A stretch of 64,000 bases of DNA from Lecanicillium sp. G3 (taxonomy: Eukaryota > Ascomycota > Sordariomycetes > Hypocreales > Cordycipitaceae). Shown here in pieces: positions 21,589 to 32,955 of this stretch; within the stretch, counting starts at the first letter, position 1; every line of letters starts with the position of its first letter. The stretch is taken from NCBI GenBank assembly GCA_037575805.1, contig JAZHPD010000053.1, positions 145,474 through 209,473 on the forward strand. The letters run 5' to 3'. A model generated the notes under the pieces. It saw nothing but the letters and a program-made list of their open reading frames with translations, did not search any database and was not told where the DNA came from. The position numbers and the translations under genes are program-made.

Positions 21589-23151
21589 TCAACAAGCATT
21601 TTGAATGAGAATGGCAGCAGTGTCGTGAGCGCCGACCTGAGTAGTATACTCCTTTAAACATCCAAGAGACTTTCCAGTCCAGACATCCATTACCTCATAC
21701 TTACTATTTCCATCCAGCCCAGGGATCTCACACCAGGTGGCTGTCTTCGTCGCTGTGGTGTCGAGTGTGTTAACCATGAGAACGAGATGGCCGTTTTTGG
21801 ACTCGCCGGCCCAGAACTCAGCAGGATGCGTCTTGTTAAACGTCCAGTCCGGGTTGATACCCCATTTGTAAGGAGTGGCGGGTTTTCCATAAGTGTCATC
21901 CTGGTTAAATGCTAGCAAGTCCTTATTTTTGAGAATGTCGATATTCTCCTGGCTCAGCGCTCCAACGTCGGTGCCGATGAATAGCGGCGACTTCATGGCT
22001 GCCCAGAGTGCAAAGTGCGTTCGAGTCTCCGCGGGGCTCAGGGCCCCGTTGCCGACCTCTAGCATGTCTGCATCATTGTGACCATAAAATCCGACGGAGT
22101 TCATGTGGAAGGAGTTGATGTTCACAATATTCATCACTGACTGCCAATTCGGCGAGATATCACCACTCATGCGCCAGCTAATGCCCGTGTTCTTCGCCCA
22201 TTCAAAAACGTCTGCGGTGCCCCAAATGCACAGGTTGTACAATATAGTACGTGCCTGTCTCTTGAGGGCGTCGCGCATGCGATTGAATCGCTCGGCAGAT
22301 TTGGACTTTGACCAGTCGTAGCCAGGGGGAGCCAGATTGGGATCCAGGGCCTTGGTGCATGTGCCGTTCGGACCAGTTTTGACGTAATCCGGATGGCAGT
22401 AAACGTACTGGTCCCGCCATTCAGGTGGGACATGGCAATTGTCGCTAAGCAGTTAGCATACTTGACTTGAAAAACCAGACGAAATTGCTTACTACTTCAA
22501 ATCTGTGACAACAGTTAGCTTCGGTGTTTTGAGTTAAGCATCATGTGCCACAACTTACAATCAACTCCCCATTTAGCAAAATCAGCAGCGTCAATATCTT
22601 CATAGCCAAGGCTAGCGGGGTAGCCTTGGCAAGTCAGAGTTCCAGCAGCTTTCAGCTCTGTTAGCATGAAATATACTCATCGGTTTATTATGAGGCTTAC
22701 AGCTATAAATGCCAAAATTGAAGCCCATGGCGTGTATCTTGTCGGCGAGCCCGTCAATACCATCTGGGAAGCGTGTTCTGTTTGGCATGATGTGACCATC
22801 GACGCGCCCAGACTTTTCAGCCCAGCAATCGTCAACTAGAAAAATATCAGCGGATTTGATATGAAGGCAATAGGACTGGTAGCTTACTATTGACGTAGTT
22901 GTAGCCGGCCGCCTGCAACCCACTTGACTTCATTGCCGCCGCCGCCGAGAGGAACTTGTCTTGGGTAATGTCACAATGGTACATGTTCCACGAGTTCCAT
23001 CCAAGCGTGGGTAGTTTGCCCTAGAATCCATGTTTAGCAAGTTGCTTAGAAGGTTTGCAATGCATGCACCAACATCATCGGGTTTGGCAGTAACGGCAGC
23101 GTTTGACACGATGGCCAAGCTGACCGCAGAGACTCCAGCGATTGACTTCAT
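21589..23151 (-). CDS. Secreted alpha-galactosidase, GH27
   Basis: Hydrolyses terminal alpha-1,6-galactose from raffinose-type sugars, melibiose or galactomannan outside the cell. Six minus-strand exons (23151-23074, 23020-22888, 22835-22701, 22648-22559, 22502-22493, 22444-21589) give 433 residues. Residues 1-22 are a signal peptide (MKSIAGVSAVSLAIVSNAAVTA). GH27 blocks follow in order: LGWNSWNMYHCDIT, NYVNIDDCWAEKSGR, MGFNFGIYSSAGTLTCQGYPAS, then YLKYDNC with the nucleophile Asp at about 150, and HNDADMLEVGNG with the acid/base Asp. FIGTDV and NQDDTYGKPA complete the barrel; a beta-sandwich ends in TAAILIQNAC. Exon 5 is only 10 nt and encodes the YLK part of the nucleophile motif. It is transcribed away from the regulator at 24989. 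The first intron donor (GTTGGT) is the least certain. Confidence 0.92.
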
Positions 23152-24705
23152 CTTGAGTATATATGAAAGGATTGGTTCAAGGTATTTGCTGTGCATGCTT
23201 CGGCGTCATTGTCACTGGGAGGACATGTTGTCAGTTTTATACTTGTTACCCTGTAAGGGTAGCTCCGCATCTATACAGATGCATGAGCTCGTAGATAACA
23301 ATTCTTTCTACTGTTGCTGCTGTTGATCATCACATTATGCCGCTGTACACTGGGTAGAAAATGCAGGTACCGGCACCAGAACAGATAGCTGCTATGTTGC
23401 ATTTTGGTGATCTCCGATCTCCACTACCCACTTGTTTTCCCGATTAATTCTCCAACAAGAAGGCAAACCAAATCAGGCATCCCATTTAGCCAGCTGGAAA
23501 CACGACCGCTACAGAAAGTCCGTGAGCTGTGGAGCGGAGAGATTAGACGATCTCATGGTGTTACAGATAAGGAGGGGAGCCTGGCTGGGGAAAACAGGGG
23601 CCAACCTCGTGACGCAACGAGAAACACGAGATGAGAGAAGAGATATATGGTTACGTACTGCTCAGTATAATCAATTTGATTAGGATGCTAGACACGGAGT
23701 ATACTAAAGTATTACCGAGAAATAGAGATCATTTGGATACATTAAAAAGCCGAAAGACTACCACAAGTCTAAGTAGCAGTAATTCGTAGTTTGGTCTAGC
23801 TGGCGTTACACTACACCTGCCATTTCATTTGTAACAAGCAGCTACAGGGTCGCTGCTGACTCGGTCCCGTGTTAGTGGGGATCGCTACGTGTTCACTCCA
23901 AGGAGCTTGAGGGCTTTTTGGCTCCTCAAGCTCAGTTATTGCGCGCACGCGAATAATAGTACTTGAGATCAATTGAACGTATTCTCTTTGCCATCAGTGG
24001 CCCAGCTTCCTGCCAGGTTTTCGAAGTGAAGACTATTACATCATTGCGAGCGAGGCTGTTGGTAGACCTTCCTTTCCCAGTCAGGCGGGTATGGGGAAGC
24101 CAGACCACGAATAGAAATGCCCGAATATTTTTCCGGGTGTCCACATCGCGCCGAAAATATGGGTTTTACCACAATACGTAATGTTTCAGCGTTTGTTGTA
24201 ATTGCCTGGCCTGGTAAGTAACCTTGTAGTAACCATTAGTTAATAAACGACTAATCGCCAATGTGTTGGGATATGCTGCGTACTCCTGGCGCCTTATAAA
24301 AGATTGCTACACACTAAGCAGATGACCACGTTCATAAAACACCAATCACTAATTTCACTTGTGACAAGTATTATTAATCTGGTGCATGCGGCATAAGGGC
24401 TATGGCATAAATAGCAAGTCATAGCTAGGTGAACTAACGCTAAGGTTCTATATCAGAAAACGCGTATTAACCAGCGCAACAGCTGGATAAGGGCTTATTG
24501 GACGCTTTCCCGTCAACTATATAGGAAGAAACTATCGAGGCCACCAGGAAAGTGGAAAAACAAGCACTGCTTTGGACTCGATATTCTTGACCACAACATC
24601 TTCAAATTGCGTGACAGTAACTTAGAAGTGTTCTATTCGTGGTTCGTGGTATCTCCACCTGAGACTGCACCTGCCATAAGTGGTGCAAGATAAGAGCCTA
24701 ACGCC
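23152..24705. other. Shared upstream region of alpha-galactosidase and Zn2Cys6 gene
   Basis: About 1.8 kb between divergent genes, AT-rich, with no convincing open frame. Regulatory elements for both genes probably lie here. CGG/CCG triplets are present but I could not single out a clear paired site. Confidence 0.45.
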
Positions 24706-24881
24706 ACTGCAGCGCATTCCGTTAGTCATCGCAATTGGCACGTTGGGGGAGCGAAGCGCCGCTGCTTTTGCCAGCTTCGAGCCTCAATTCTCAACTGCAG
24801 CGCATTCCGTTAGTCAGCACAATTGGCACGTTGGGGGAGCGAAGCACCGCTGCTTTTGCCAGCTTCGAGCCTCAATTCTCA
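24706..24881. repeat. 88-bp tandem duplication before the Zn2Cys6 gene
   Basis: Two head-to-tail 88-bp copies, 24706-24793 and 24794-24881, each starting ACTGCAGCGCATTCCGTTAG and ending CCTCAATTCTCA. I count three differences, so the duplication is recent. The second copy ends about 107 bp before the ATG at 24989, so it lies in the promoter or leader. Confidence 0.93.
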
Positions 24882-24988
24882 ACTGCTACCTCTCTGCATT
24901 CTTTACATTGTCTCTTGCAACGAAACACACCCGCTTCATCAATTAAACGCCTGCTGAACTTGTGAACACGGCGACTACGCCTGCTACT

Positions 24989-26757
24989 ATGACACAGGCT
25001 TGCGACAATTGCCGCCTGCGCAAGATAAAGTGCGACCGCGGACAGCCATGCAGCGGCTGCGCCAGGTATTCCCTACATTGCCAGTATCTCCATAGCCAGC
25101 GTCGACGGGGTCCGAAACATGGCAGTGGCCGCAGGTTAAATTCAATAAAGTTTGGCGGGCCTGGCCTAGGCAACCGACTTGGAGCCGATGTCGATGCCGA
25201 CAAGCCAATTAGGCTGGACGAACAACCCAAACACCCCTCTTACTTTGGCAAAGCACGCTGCCCGCATGATGACCAAAATTGCCTATCAACGCTTCTTGGC
25301 GTGGACGAGAGGGAACTATCCGGCGTTATAACGAACCATGTCCGCATGTTCTTAACGCAAATGCTCCCCATTATGCCAGTCGTGAGCGGTGAGTCTCTTT
25401 GCCGCGACGCCGCCAACATCGAACGATTATCAGCGTCACGTCTGGCTTTGTTATTGTCCATTTCGGCTGCAACCAGGCTACAACTCAAGCTCGACGGCGA
25501 CAACCAACCCGCATCGATCAACACCATGCTCGACACCATTGATAACGGGGCATTGGGTTTAAAGTTATTGTCTGCAGCTGAACTTGTGCGGCAGCGCAAG
25601 AGTCTCGCCCATGAAATGAGTCAGGACGCCATTCTTAGTGCTTTTTTCCTTTTTGTTTCGTATGAGAACCTTCATCTGCACGACCAGGCTTGGTTTTATT
25701 TGAACCAAAGCATATCAGTGGCTATATTACTTGGAATCGGCCAGGATAGCTGTATGACAGATATGCCTGTCTACGAGTCGAACATGAGGCGGTGCATCTT
25801 CTGGCTGCTGTTCGTCACTGAACGGTAAGACAATTGGGATTAATGTTCTGTGCCTTCATTATTAATTACCATATTTTTAGTTCATATTCTTTGAAGCGGC
25901 GCCGTCCAATACTACTGCGAAGCCATGTGCCTAAGCCTCAATTGGTAGGCTCAGACAACGACATCATTTTAAACGATTTTCTGAACCATATCCAACTCTT
26001 TGAATCGCTGCCCCCGTCGCTTTACGACTGGCAAGAGCAAGGTCCCGGGAGCTCTGGTGAGCTATGCCACGGCCAATGCATCGACGACAAAGTCTGTTCT
26101 GTCGAACCAGAGCGGTCTCTGCTCGAAAGTCAAGAATTAGACACGCGAATAACACAGCAATGGCTTCGCGTATCGCTTTGGCGATTGGCATATGGACCTG
26201 AGCCAAACATAGCCCAGCAAAATTGCAAGACGCTAAACTTCATGCTGCCCTTTGATGCGGGCAAGTCCACCATGGCGGCCTTGGTAACGACTATCAGCAA
26301 CACTAAGGACTGCCACGGTATTTCAATAGTAACTGACGACTGTCATAATATCGTAACGTCGACTAACCTCTCACAGGAAAATAAACTGTTCGAAATCGGA
26401 CTTGCCGTGGCAGATATTGCGTCATTTACGAATGCACCCGTCTCAGCCTTGGAGCTGAACGCACAAGACGTTCTCTGCGCCATTATCAGCACTCTAAGCT
26501 GCATACGAGGCCACCGTTCCGTTTTATTAGATGGTCTCTTAAATCGTTCGCAAGACGTTCTCGGGTGGAACAATTATAGCTACCAACAGTGCCTTTCATC
26601 CACTGAAGAGGCAGAAATGTGGCCTCTACAGCGTCTGACTGACGAGGTTGACCCAAATACTGATTCGTTTGAATTAGATAAAATGCTTGAGGGGACTAAT
26701 ATAACTACATTAGACACATTAGCATTAACTGGGTTTAATGTGCCTTGGGTGGGTTAG
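24989..26757 (+). CDS. Zn(II)2Cys6 transcription factor
   Basis: Nuclear DNA-binding regulator, probably of a catabolic pathway. Exons 24989-25824 and 25881-26757 give 570 residues; the 56-nt intron (GTAAGA to TTTTTAG) joins ...VTER to SYSLKRRRPILL. The binuclear zinc cluster is at residues 5-31, with Cys 5, 8, 15, 21, 24 and 31 (CDNCRLRKIKCDRGQPCSGC). It is followed by a linker with RRRGPKHGSGRR, the RGPK motif seen in several fungal sugar regulators. The middle holds the fungal transcription factor domain, including ILSAFFLFVSYENLHLHDQAWFY and the ERSYSL block at the splice. It is divergent from the GH27 gene, so regulation of alpha-galactoside use is a reasonable guess, not shown. Confidence 0.9.
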
Positions 26758-27030
26758 GGAAGGTGTTAGACTTCGGAAGGTCCTCCGGTTATGACGCGTG
26801 AGGCGTGGATCGTAGCCGGGAGCGCGTCAGGAATGACGGCCTCTGTTCTTGGCAATGTTATCTGTCAACAGGATCTGTGCAGTACACAGCTTCACCGGCA
26901 ATTAGTATGTGCATGAAGTGACGGACCAGAACTCGGATGTAAGGCAACACCCACTAGTGTATCAAAGCAGAAACAAATGGGCTGACGGTGTGATAGTGAG
27001 AGGTACCCCAAATGGTCAGTCTCGGTCTTC

Positions 27031-27336
27031 ATGCGCATCACGGCTGCCCTCGACGGCGGTGTGCAGCGGCCAAAACCCAGCCTCATCACGGAGGCTGGTC
27101 TCCTCTGCAAGAGCGACATCAGCTCCGCCGGTATGGCCGTCTTGACTAACGCCATCAAAACTCAAGGCGTCAAGGTTGATGCCCACCCTATTCACATTGC
27201 CCTCCGTACCGCACTCGATTGCGAAAGCCATCTCGAGGCTATTGCGAGCCTGCGCTCCCTCACCCTGGGTATTTCAGGCCACACCATGATTGCTGACCAG
27301 AAGGGTGGCACGTCCCTCGAACTTAGTCACGTTTGA
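27031..27336 (+). pseudogene. Fragment resembling C45 acyl-CoA:6-APA acyltransferase family
   Basis: A 101-codon frame reads SLITEAGLLCKSDISSAGMAV, LTNAIKTQGVKVDAHPIHIA, LRTALDCESHLEAIASL and ISGHTMIADQKGGTSLEL. The order ITEAG, then NSAG-like, LNAI, P-x-H-x-x-LR and the H-x-x-IAD block with G-x-E matches the middle of penicillin acyltransferase-type (peptidase C45) proteins. The autocatalytic cysteine region upstream and everything after the SLEL block are absent. There is no clear splice continuation, so I read it as a relic. The conserved NSAG Asn is replaced (SDISSAG). Confidence 0.55.
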
Positions 27337-28182
27337 TATGAGGCAACGGCAACTGGAGATGGCTAATGGACAGATTGCGCCAGCCACTTTTGGTAAATCG
27401 CGACGCGGCCGTCAAAGATTGCCATATTTTCCCCGACTTTCTGGCTCGCTTAAAGCGAATTGAGGTGCTGCGGGTCGGACGGCGTGATACAAGTGCAAAC
27501 GCGGCATGGCACCAATAGCTTGCTGTGAGCATATGCTACAGGATGTGAATGCATTCCCTACCGCTATAAACAGAGAAAGCAATCAGGTCACAGAAAGCGA
27601 GACATGGTACAGTATCGTGGCTGATTTGCGAACTAAAGTTGTATATGTGAAGCTTGGTCGGCCTAATGAGCGGAGACCTGCTAGGGCCCCCTTGAGCCAG
27701 CAGAGCTGTAACGGCAGCTTCTAAAAGAAATCCCCTAGCGCAAGGGGATAGTTCATTCCCTGCCACAAAACATCTGTTTCTTGGAGTTACATTAATTTAA
27801 TGTATAGCTGTGCACTGCCAATTCTCCGACGCAAATACGGCTTGGACCTCTTGTAGAGTGGTGTACCAGTGGCTTGTCTGCGGGCATGACAGTGCTGGCG
27901 CTGACAGTACTCCGGAGCTTCTCGGTCATGGCTTCCTTTTGCAGTGTACCTGCCAGCAGAGTTTCCGGAATACACGTCTTTACGCGTAATTACAACTTGT
28001 GAAGCACTCTATACATGATGATTGATGCTCACTGTCACTCAGCTGTGCATTCTATAAGTTGCAGGCGCTGTGCTGTCACGCGCAGTTGATAGGCCAGTAG
28101 CCTGGTGCAACAGAATTCTTGCCATGGGCTGGATTCCGACGATTCGACACATCTCAGCTGTTTAAGGATTATAATAGTTCAC
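27337..28182. other. Intergenic, no gene seen
   Basis: Short frames on both strands without recognisable domains. A GC-containing inverted repeat with CCCCTAGCGCAAGGGG lies at about 27732-27748. Confidence 0.4.
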
Positions 28183-29214
28183 CTAAGGAGCTGTGTATCC
28201 CCCATCTACGAGAAAATCGGCGCCAGTGGCATACGTTGAAGCGTCAGATGCCAAATATAAGTATATACCCTGCAGCTCTTGAACCTCGCCGAATCGACTG
28301 TAAAAGTGTTAGTCCGTCATCGCTTACTGTTATGCCGCTCATCACATACCCCATTGGAATCTTATCTTTAATAGAATCCATAACTTCCTGAGGTACAGCA
28401 CCTGAGAGGCCGGTATTGAAGTATCCGGGAGAGACGCTATTAGCCCGAGCGAACCCCAGCCATTCGACAGCGAGCGATTTACCTGGCGCGAGGATCCTTA
28501 TTAGTGCAAATGTTGCGCCTATAAATGACAGCAGGTCACTCACAAAGGTGAATAATGCTCGCCTTGGAGGCATTGTAGACAGCCTGACGGCGGGGAATAT
28601 TGACAATGTGGCCAGACATGCTGGCCGTTGCAATGAAGCTGCCGCTCTTGAAACCGACCATTCCACCCTCCTTCTGTCTTCGGAATTGTCTGCCGGCCGC
28701 ATGCGCACAGTAGACGACACCATCGGTATTTATCCTCATGAGCTCATGGTATCTGTGAATATCGGAATCGATAAATGCCTCATCGCCCCAAGACATGCCA
28801 GAGTTTGCAACAAAAATGTCAAGCCGCCCATCAAACTCATTGACGACAGTCTCAACCGCCTTTTCAACAGCTTCGAAGGATGTAACATCCACTTTGTAGG
28901 CCTTACCTAGGGAGACTGTCAGACTGAAACGACTAAGATATGCGGCTTACCGCTGGGGCTGGCTTACATTTGACGTTGAAAGTCTTTGCAATATCTGCTG
29001 CCCGGGCCACGGCTTCACCATTCGAGTTATACCATATAGCGACATTGGCACCCGCCTCGGCGAACGATTTGGCTACCGCGAGGCCAATACCTGCGCCAGC
29101 ACCGGAGATGATGGCTGTCCTGCCAGTGAGTGAGAAGAGAGACATAACTCCAGTGTCTGCGGGGGCTGTGGTATTGAAGCGGCGGAAAACACCATGTTGC
29201 ATGCTTTCACTCAT
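28183..29214 (-). CDS. Short-chain dehydrogenase/reductase (sorbose/arabinitol type)
   Basis: NAD(P)-dependent oxidoreductase of the classical SDR family, probably acting on a polyol or keto-sugar. Four exons (29214-28968, 28906-28544, 28482-28350, 28297-28183) give 285 residues; introns are 52-61 nt. The cofactor motif is SGAGAGIG at 37-44 (Ser instead of the usual Thr first). The FVANSG block and the catalytic Y193-x-x-x-K197 (YNASK) are present, followed by SLAVEWLGFARANSVSPGYF. The last exon gives RFGEVQELQGIYLYLASDAS and ends GADFLVDGGYTAP, the normal SDR end. The overall pattern is closest to fungal sorbose reductase and D-arabinitol dehydrogenase-like proteins. It points towards the Zn2Cys6 gene across about 1.4 kb. 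Confidence 0.9.
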
Positions 29215-30143
29215 TTTGATTCGATTTCTGACTGCCGGTACCGTATATTTGGAGTTTCGCTGTCTCGAGACCCTATTATAGTTAAAACTTCGTTCAACTG
29301 CCTTCGTTGTAGCTGAAGGGTTGGGGACTGATCCTCACCCTGATTTGGGGGTCTGTAGGTGGGGGGTGGGGGTCAGGCTCAAATGGTCTGTCATCGAGTT
29401 CGCAGGACCTTCCGTGGACCTTCAGAAAGCCTTATCGCTCAATTGATGACTGTCTCGACAGTCTCCTAAGAAAAAATAGTGTAGCCTGTGACCTAAGTCT
29501 ACACTTGCAACTGCCTGGTGGCATTGATACCTCCTAACGAGAGATAGTTGATCTTCAATGTCTGCCTTCCTGTCAGTATACATAGGCTCATCGCCACACG
29601 TAACACCTTATTAGTAATACCCCTATTATTATAAGAATACTACTACTAGCCCCAAAAGAGATAGTTTCTAAGAATGAACAGCATGCCCTACTTCATTGTT
29701 TAGAATATCACTAACAGTATAAAAGGCGAATGCCCTAGAGCTCGTCTCGGGAATCGGCCGCACACTTGCCACGCTGGTATGGCTGACAACGTGCTGAGGC
29801 TGCGACGAGCTACTCGTTTCTAGCTCAAAGGTGGTATTCGAAAAGGTACGCGCGTGCTGCACAAGGACATATGCAGTAGGGATTCGGCGCCAGAAAACCG
29901 CGGCGTGGGGTGGCGATGTCGATAGGCTGTCTAAGGTTCTGTGGTGTTTCCACCCTCTACGATGCCGTTCAATGCTTTCCACAGCCTTTCAGCAAGCCAC
30001 CATATCGAAGTTGGTAGGAGATATACATAGTGCAAGATCTCTCAGGGTCCACACGGACACACTCAGCAGTGCAAGACAGACCACAACACGGGACGTAACG
30101 ACATCCAGAACAGCGATGTGCTCATACCCTGTTTCATGAATAA
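29215..30143. other. Intergenic, AT-rich, no gene seen
   Basis: Contains a G-rich run (GTGGGGGGTGGGGG) at about 29359-29372. No convincing gene. Confidence 0.4.
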
Positions 30144-31332
30144 GTGGCGGCAGTTCTGTTTACCATAAAGACTATTACAGCCGAAAACTGCAGGGCGCAT
30201 CAGGTTTCGGTATACAGTAATGATAAAATCACAAGTACCAACCAATACGAAGTAGTAGCTGGCATAAGTCATGGCGTACCGAACAAGGCCAAGCTCGCTC
30301 ACGATACGCTAACTGATGCAACGGTTGCCATTAAAGTCATATCGCGGATAACTCGGACGTCACGCAATACCAATGCTATACGCAGAGAGGTTATTGCCTT
30401 GGAAAGGGCCCGCCATTCTATCGTAATGACTCCTATAGAAGTATTACGACCCCAATTACGCAGAAGTATACTTGGTTCCTGAGCTCGCAGAGCTTGGACG
30501 ATCGCCATGGCGCAAGAGAGGCCATAATCGCGTTACCCGTTGTAAGTAGGACATAAACCAGTATGGGCTGAGAAACAGAGATACCATAGAAACGCCAGAC
30601 TGCAGATGTGCAAGTGGCCAGGTTTGGCAGATCGTCACTCGCAAACCAGACGTCAACCACATTGCCAAATTTGGCAACCTGCAAATCTCCCAATGAAGCT
30701 GCGTCTTCACATGGAGATGCCGCACAGAGCCTTCCGCAGCAATATGGATGTCTGAGCGATGTAGATACAGATATTCGCAAGGCTGAGCTCTTTACAAAGC
30801 ACTTTCAATATGTGTCGTGTATCAACACGGGACAAGCACGGCACGGATCCTGGATGTTGTGTTGGGTCTCGAATGCCTCGAACGCCTGCATGCACATGCG
30901 ATTCTCCATAGAAAACTCAAGCCGGAGAACGACCAAGGACAAAGGTCTACCAAGCTAAAAGCGCTGATTTTAGTAGCTCGTTTATAGGTCGCCCTTCCAT
31001 GGTACATCATTTCGCGGCCCCTCAACTCCAGCTGACGGAGACTTGACCGTGTTCAACGGTGAAATTGAGATGAGTAGAGCCGCTTGGACACCCGCATATC
31101 GCCTCAGAGCTGCGCTTGCACGAGACTAAACAGTATGAGCTTCAGAACCCCTCAACAGGCAGACGTGTGGTCTCTCGGAGTCCTCTTCTACTACCTGATC
31201 TTCGCACGGCTGCCCTTTGTTGCCGACAATGAGTATCAACTATACAAAAATATGGGCATCTTCGGATATACAGTCAGCAAATTTCTTGGCAGACCTTACG
31301 TGTTTCAAAGCCACGCTGGTCGCGACGGGTGA
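30144..31332 (+). pseudogene. Serine/threonine protein kinase relic
   Basis: Kinase pieces lie in order on the plus strand but in several frames. Near 30255-30450 are YEVVAGISHGVPNKAKLAHD, then VAIKVISR with the ATP-binding Lys, then IRREVIALERARHSIVM. Near 30860-30925 the catalytic loop reads HAHAILHRKLKPEN, with Lys where the essential HRD Asp should be. A degenerate DFG follows (ADFSSSF). At 31159-31212 QADVWSLGVLFYYLIFARLPF is subdomain IX-X. Stops and frame changes separate the parts. Loss of the catalytic Asp and of frame make it non-functional. Confidence 0.75.
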
Positions 31333-32046
31333 GCCAAGGGGCCAATCAATTCCGCAGTATCCACGAGGATGACCTCGAATGTAGCTGGCCCGCTTAACAC
31401 TCTCATTGCGAATACTGATGTGGAAGTACTAGGTTGCTAGCGGAACTGAGGCTGGCGTTGTTGCTGACCTCTAAATGTCAGTGAGACCTTGGCGGAACAA
31501 CTGGTTCGGCAGCTGAGGTCTGAGCGGGCTGGACAGGTGAGCCAGCAGCTAGTGGCCTGACACTGGGAACAAACTGTCACCGACGAACATGTCGCTCTGA
31601 AAACGAGACCAAACAGTCGCACACTATCAATGCGTACAGCATATCCGTGGATAGGGCCCTCAAGCACGACCAGAGGGCTTTGTGGGATACTGACATCTCG
31701 CAAGCATCATCACGTTGCATTGCGCTGCGAAGGTCTCGGGATGCCTCGCCTGCAGGCTCCACCATTTGACTTGGCATCTCAGCGGAATTTCTGGTATGCG
31801 CTGCTCTGACTCACAGTTGACGATTGAGGCTTACAAACCAATGGATCCGCAGTGCCATTCTGCTATCGTATTTCAAATACAATACGGAACGTAGTCATTT
31901 ATAATAGAATCTTCAGGAAGCCTTACCGCGCAGAAGTATAAGTATTATTTACGCTCGCCAATGATGCTGATGAAAAGCACAAAGATAGTAACCGCCGCTA
32001 TTGAAGAACCGCCACGTTAGGATTAAGCTAATCGAACAAAACAATC
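31333..32046. other. Intergenic, no gene seen
   Basis: Short frames without domain signal; the right end is the promoter of the oxidoreductase at 32047. Confidence 0.4.
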
Positions 32047-32955
32047 ATGTCTTCTCAAAGAATCTCAGTCTTTGGCATGGGCAACATGGGTGGTGCCCTC
32101 GCCGCAGCCCTAGTCAATGCTGGAACTCAGTTGACCATTTGGAACCGCACCGCTGAGCGACCGCAAGTCAAGTCTCTAGTGAAGGCCGGCGCTGTGTACG
32201 AGAGCAACATCGAGGCCGCCATTTCTAAGAGCGACGGTATATTGCTCTTCTGTCTTGTTGACTATAACGCTATCTACAAAGCCCTGGACTCCGTTAAGGA
32301 TTCGTACGACGTCTTTGCAGGAAAGACAGTCGTGAACGTCACGAACGGCACGCCGAAACAAGCAATCGAGCTGAGCGAGTGGATTAAGGCCCGTGGCGCC
32401 GCAAACTACTTTGACGGCTCTGTGCTGGTTACACCACAAATGATTGCCACACCGCAGTCCCTCCTCATCTACAGCGGCGAGAGTGAGGCCAAGTTTGACA
32501 CCTACGTCAAACCCGCCTTATCGGCCCTGGGTCGCTCAGTATACCATGGCAGCAATGTTGACGCCGCCGCTGCACAGGACCTCGCCTTGCTGGCGGCCAT
32601 GTATGGCTTGTTCCAGGGTGCCATAGTGGGCATGGGTATCCTCAGGCGCGCAGGCAGAAGTGCAGGGAACAATGTGACGCCTGGCACAGAGAGCATAACG
32701 ACGCCTATCATGACGGCCTTGACTCCTCTGCTGAACAGGGTCGCCCAGAGAATTGACGACGAAAACTGGAACGACAACGGCGGCAATCCCCTTGAGATGA
32801 TGTTGTTTGGCATCGACAATATTACACAGGCTGCGAGGGATCTGAGGGTTAATGCCAAGGGGTTGGAGGTATTGGCGGACGCAATGCGCCGCGCTGTGAA
32901 TGATGGATACGGTAATGGGGATTTTTCCGTGGCTAGCAAATATCTTTTCGAATAA
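32047..32955 (+). CDS. Imine reductase-like NADP-binding oxidoreductase
   Basis: Single-exon 302-residue protein of the beta-hydroxyacid dehydrogenase/imine reductase group; it probably reduces a C=N or C=O bond with NADPH. The N-terminal Rossmann fold starts ISVFGMGNMGGALAAALVNA (GxGxxG at about 10-15) followed by WNRTAERP, whose Arg-Thr fits NADP. The block VVNVTNGTPKQAIELSEW is followed by ANYFDGSVLVTPQMIATP, matching the VN-T-SGTP and DG-I--P--IGT positions of imine reductases. The helical C-terminal half (LALLAAMYGLFQGAIVG, GNGDFSVASKYLFE) is the dimer-forming part. Length matches the family. Its neighbour is a gluconokinase; 6-phosphogluconate dehydrogenase is a distant relative, but the C-terminus here is of the imine reductase type. 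Confidence 0.82.
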   Translation: MSSQRISVFGMGNMGGALAAALVNAGTQLTIWNRTAERPQVKSLVKAGAVYESNIEAAISKSDGILLFCLVDYNAIYKALDSVKDSYDVFAGKTVVNVTNGTPKQAIELSEWIKARGAANYFDGSVLVTPQMIATPQSLLIYSGESEAKFDTYVKPALSALGRSVYHGSNVDAAAAQDLALLAAMYGLFQGAIVGMGILRRAGRSAGNNVTPGTESITTPIMTALTPLLNRVAQRIDDENWNDNGGNPLEMMLFGIDNITQAARDLRVNAKGLEVLADAMRRAVNDGYGNGDFSVASKYLFE

